Shown here one piece after another: positions 63,918-64,000 of a stretch of 64,000 nt of DNA. Both the position numbers and the translations under genes were made by a program. Source of the DNA: Methylobacterium haplocladii (lineage in GTDB: Bacteria > Pseudomonadota > Alphaproteobacteria > Rhizobiales > Beijerinckiaceae); assembly GCF_007992175.1 (NCBI RefSeq), contig NZ_BJZT01000028.1, forward strand, positions 1 through 64,000, given 5' to 3'. Below the pieces are notes generated by a model, which saw only the letters and a list, made by a program, of their open reading frames with translations, was not told the DNA's origin and ran no database searches. The stretch's first letter is position 1; every line of letters begins with the position of its first letter.

Positions 63918-64000
63918 ATGACCGACACCGATCCCCGCGACCTCGGCCTCTGTCCCGACCGCCTCGAGTGCATCGACGCCTGGATGCGGCGCTATGTCGA
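63918..64000 (+). CDS. Serine hydrolase (class C beta-lactamase-like), N-terminal fragment
   Basis: The window ends after 27 complete codons. The visible residues MTDTDPRDLGLCPDRLECID and AWMRRYV match the N-terminal pattern of beta-lactamase-related hydrolases (GL-x-P-x-RL-x-x-ID-x-W-M-x-R-YV). The catalytic SxxK motif lies beyond the window, so class is provisional. The start is ATG; no strong ribosome site is visible. Confidence 0.55.
   Translation, partial: MTDTDPRDLGLCPDRLECIDAWMRRYV

Overview
The window is high-GC, gene-dense DNA of an alphaproteobacterial chromosome, most likely a member of the Hyphomicrobiales close to Methylobacteriaceae. That placement is an inference. It rests on the tig-clpP-clpX-lon block, the divergent fliX / flgI-cheL-flbY flagellar block, a single-cysteine DksA, a type II (GlnII) next to a type I (GlnA) glutamine synthetase, an HWE-family kinase, and a porin_2-like short protein. 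About 63 protein genes (the last one cut by the window edge), three tRNA genes and several promoters, operators and terminators can be supported. I see no insertion sequence, prophage, CRISPR array or rRNA operon.

Layout. 1-10 kb: an acetoin-utilisation-type deacetylase, a GT21-like glycosyltransferase, queE, a D,D-carboxypeptidase, a COG0523 GTPase, an acetyltransferase-like protein, a GAF-GGDEF-PilZ cyclase and a Crp-type regulator with an operator-like palindrome beside it. 10-20 kb: a pentapeptide-repeat protein, a thioredoxin-like/CcdA pair, an RND efflux operon, an alpha-oxoamine synthase, recJ, tRNA-Tyr and tRNA-Gly. 20-31 kb: a TonB-dependent siderophore receptor divergent from a two-component system, rlpA behind a Fur-box-like palindrome, a DinB protein, a protein-lysine methyltransferase/glycosyltransferase pair and a type IB topoisomerase. 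31-38.6 kb: two regulators with degenerate receiver domains, small secreted proteins, an Ftr1 iron permease, two very small membrane or secreted proteins, a DksA-like protein and an MBOAT/AlgX-like pair. 38.8-43.5 kb: an HWE kinase and the flagellar block with a near-consensus sigma-54 promoter. 43.8-50.2 kb: lon, clpX, clpP and tig, all on the minus strand. 50.3-64 kb: tRNA-Leu, a copper-ligand-poor multicopper-oxidase-like protein, nnr, a nitrogen cluster (glnB, a PEP-mutase-like gene, glutaminase, glnII, glnA), an FMN reductase, rnr, a DUF983 protein, a Nudix hydrolase and the first codons of a beta-lactamase-like hydrolase.

How the genes work together. Three groups stand out. Nitrogen: the P-II sensor, glutaminase and two glutamine synthetases lie within 5.2 kb, and glnII has a textbook -24/-12 promoter. 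Iron: the receptor, the permease and two palindromes of iron-regulator type are spread over 22-35 kb. Protein quality control: trigger factor, ClpP, ClpX and Lon are collinear. A fourth, smaller theme is c-di-GMP and stress signalling (two GGDEF proteins, LuxR-type and HWE signalling proteins). I found no convincing new defence or mobile system. The most novel-looking items are the two tiny genes beside the iron permease, the copper-site-stripped oxidase, the mini-porin, the paired receiver-degenerate regulators and the alpha-oxoamine synthase with an altered active-site motif.
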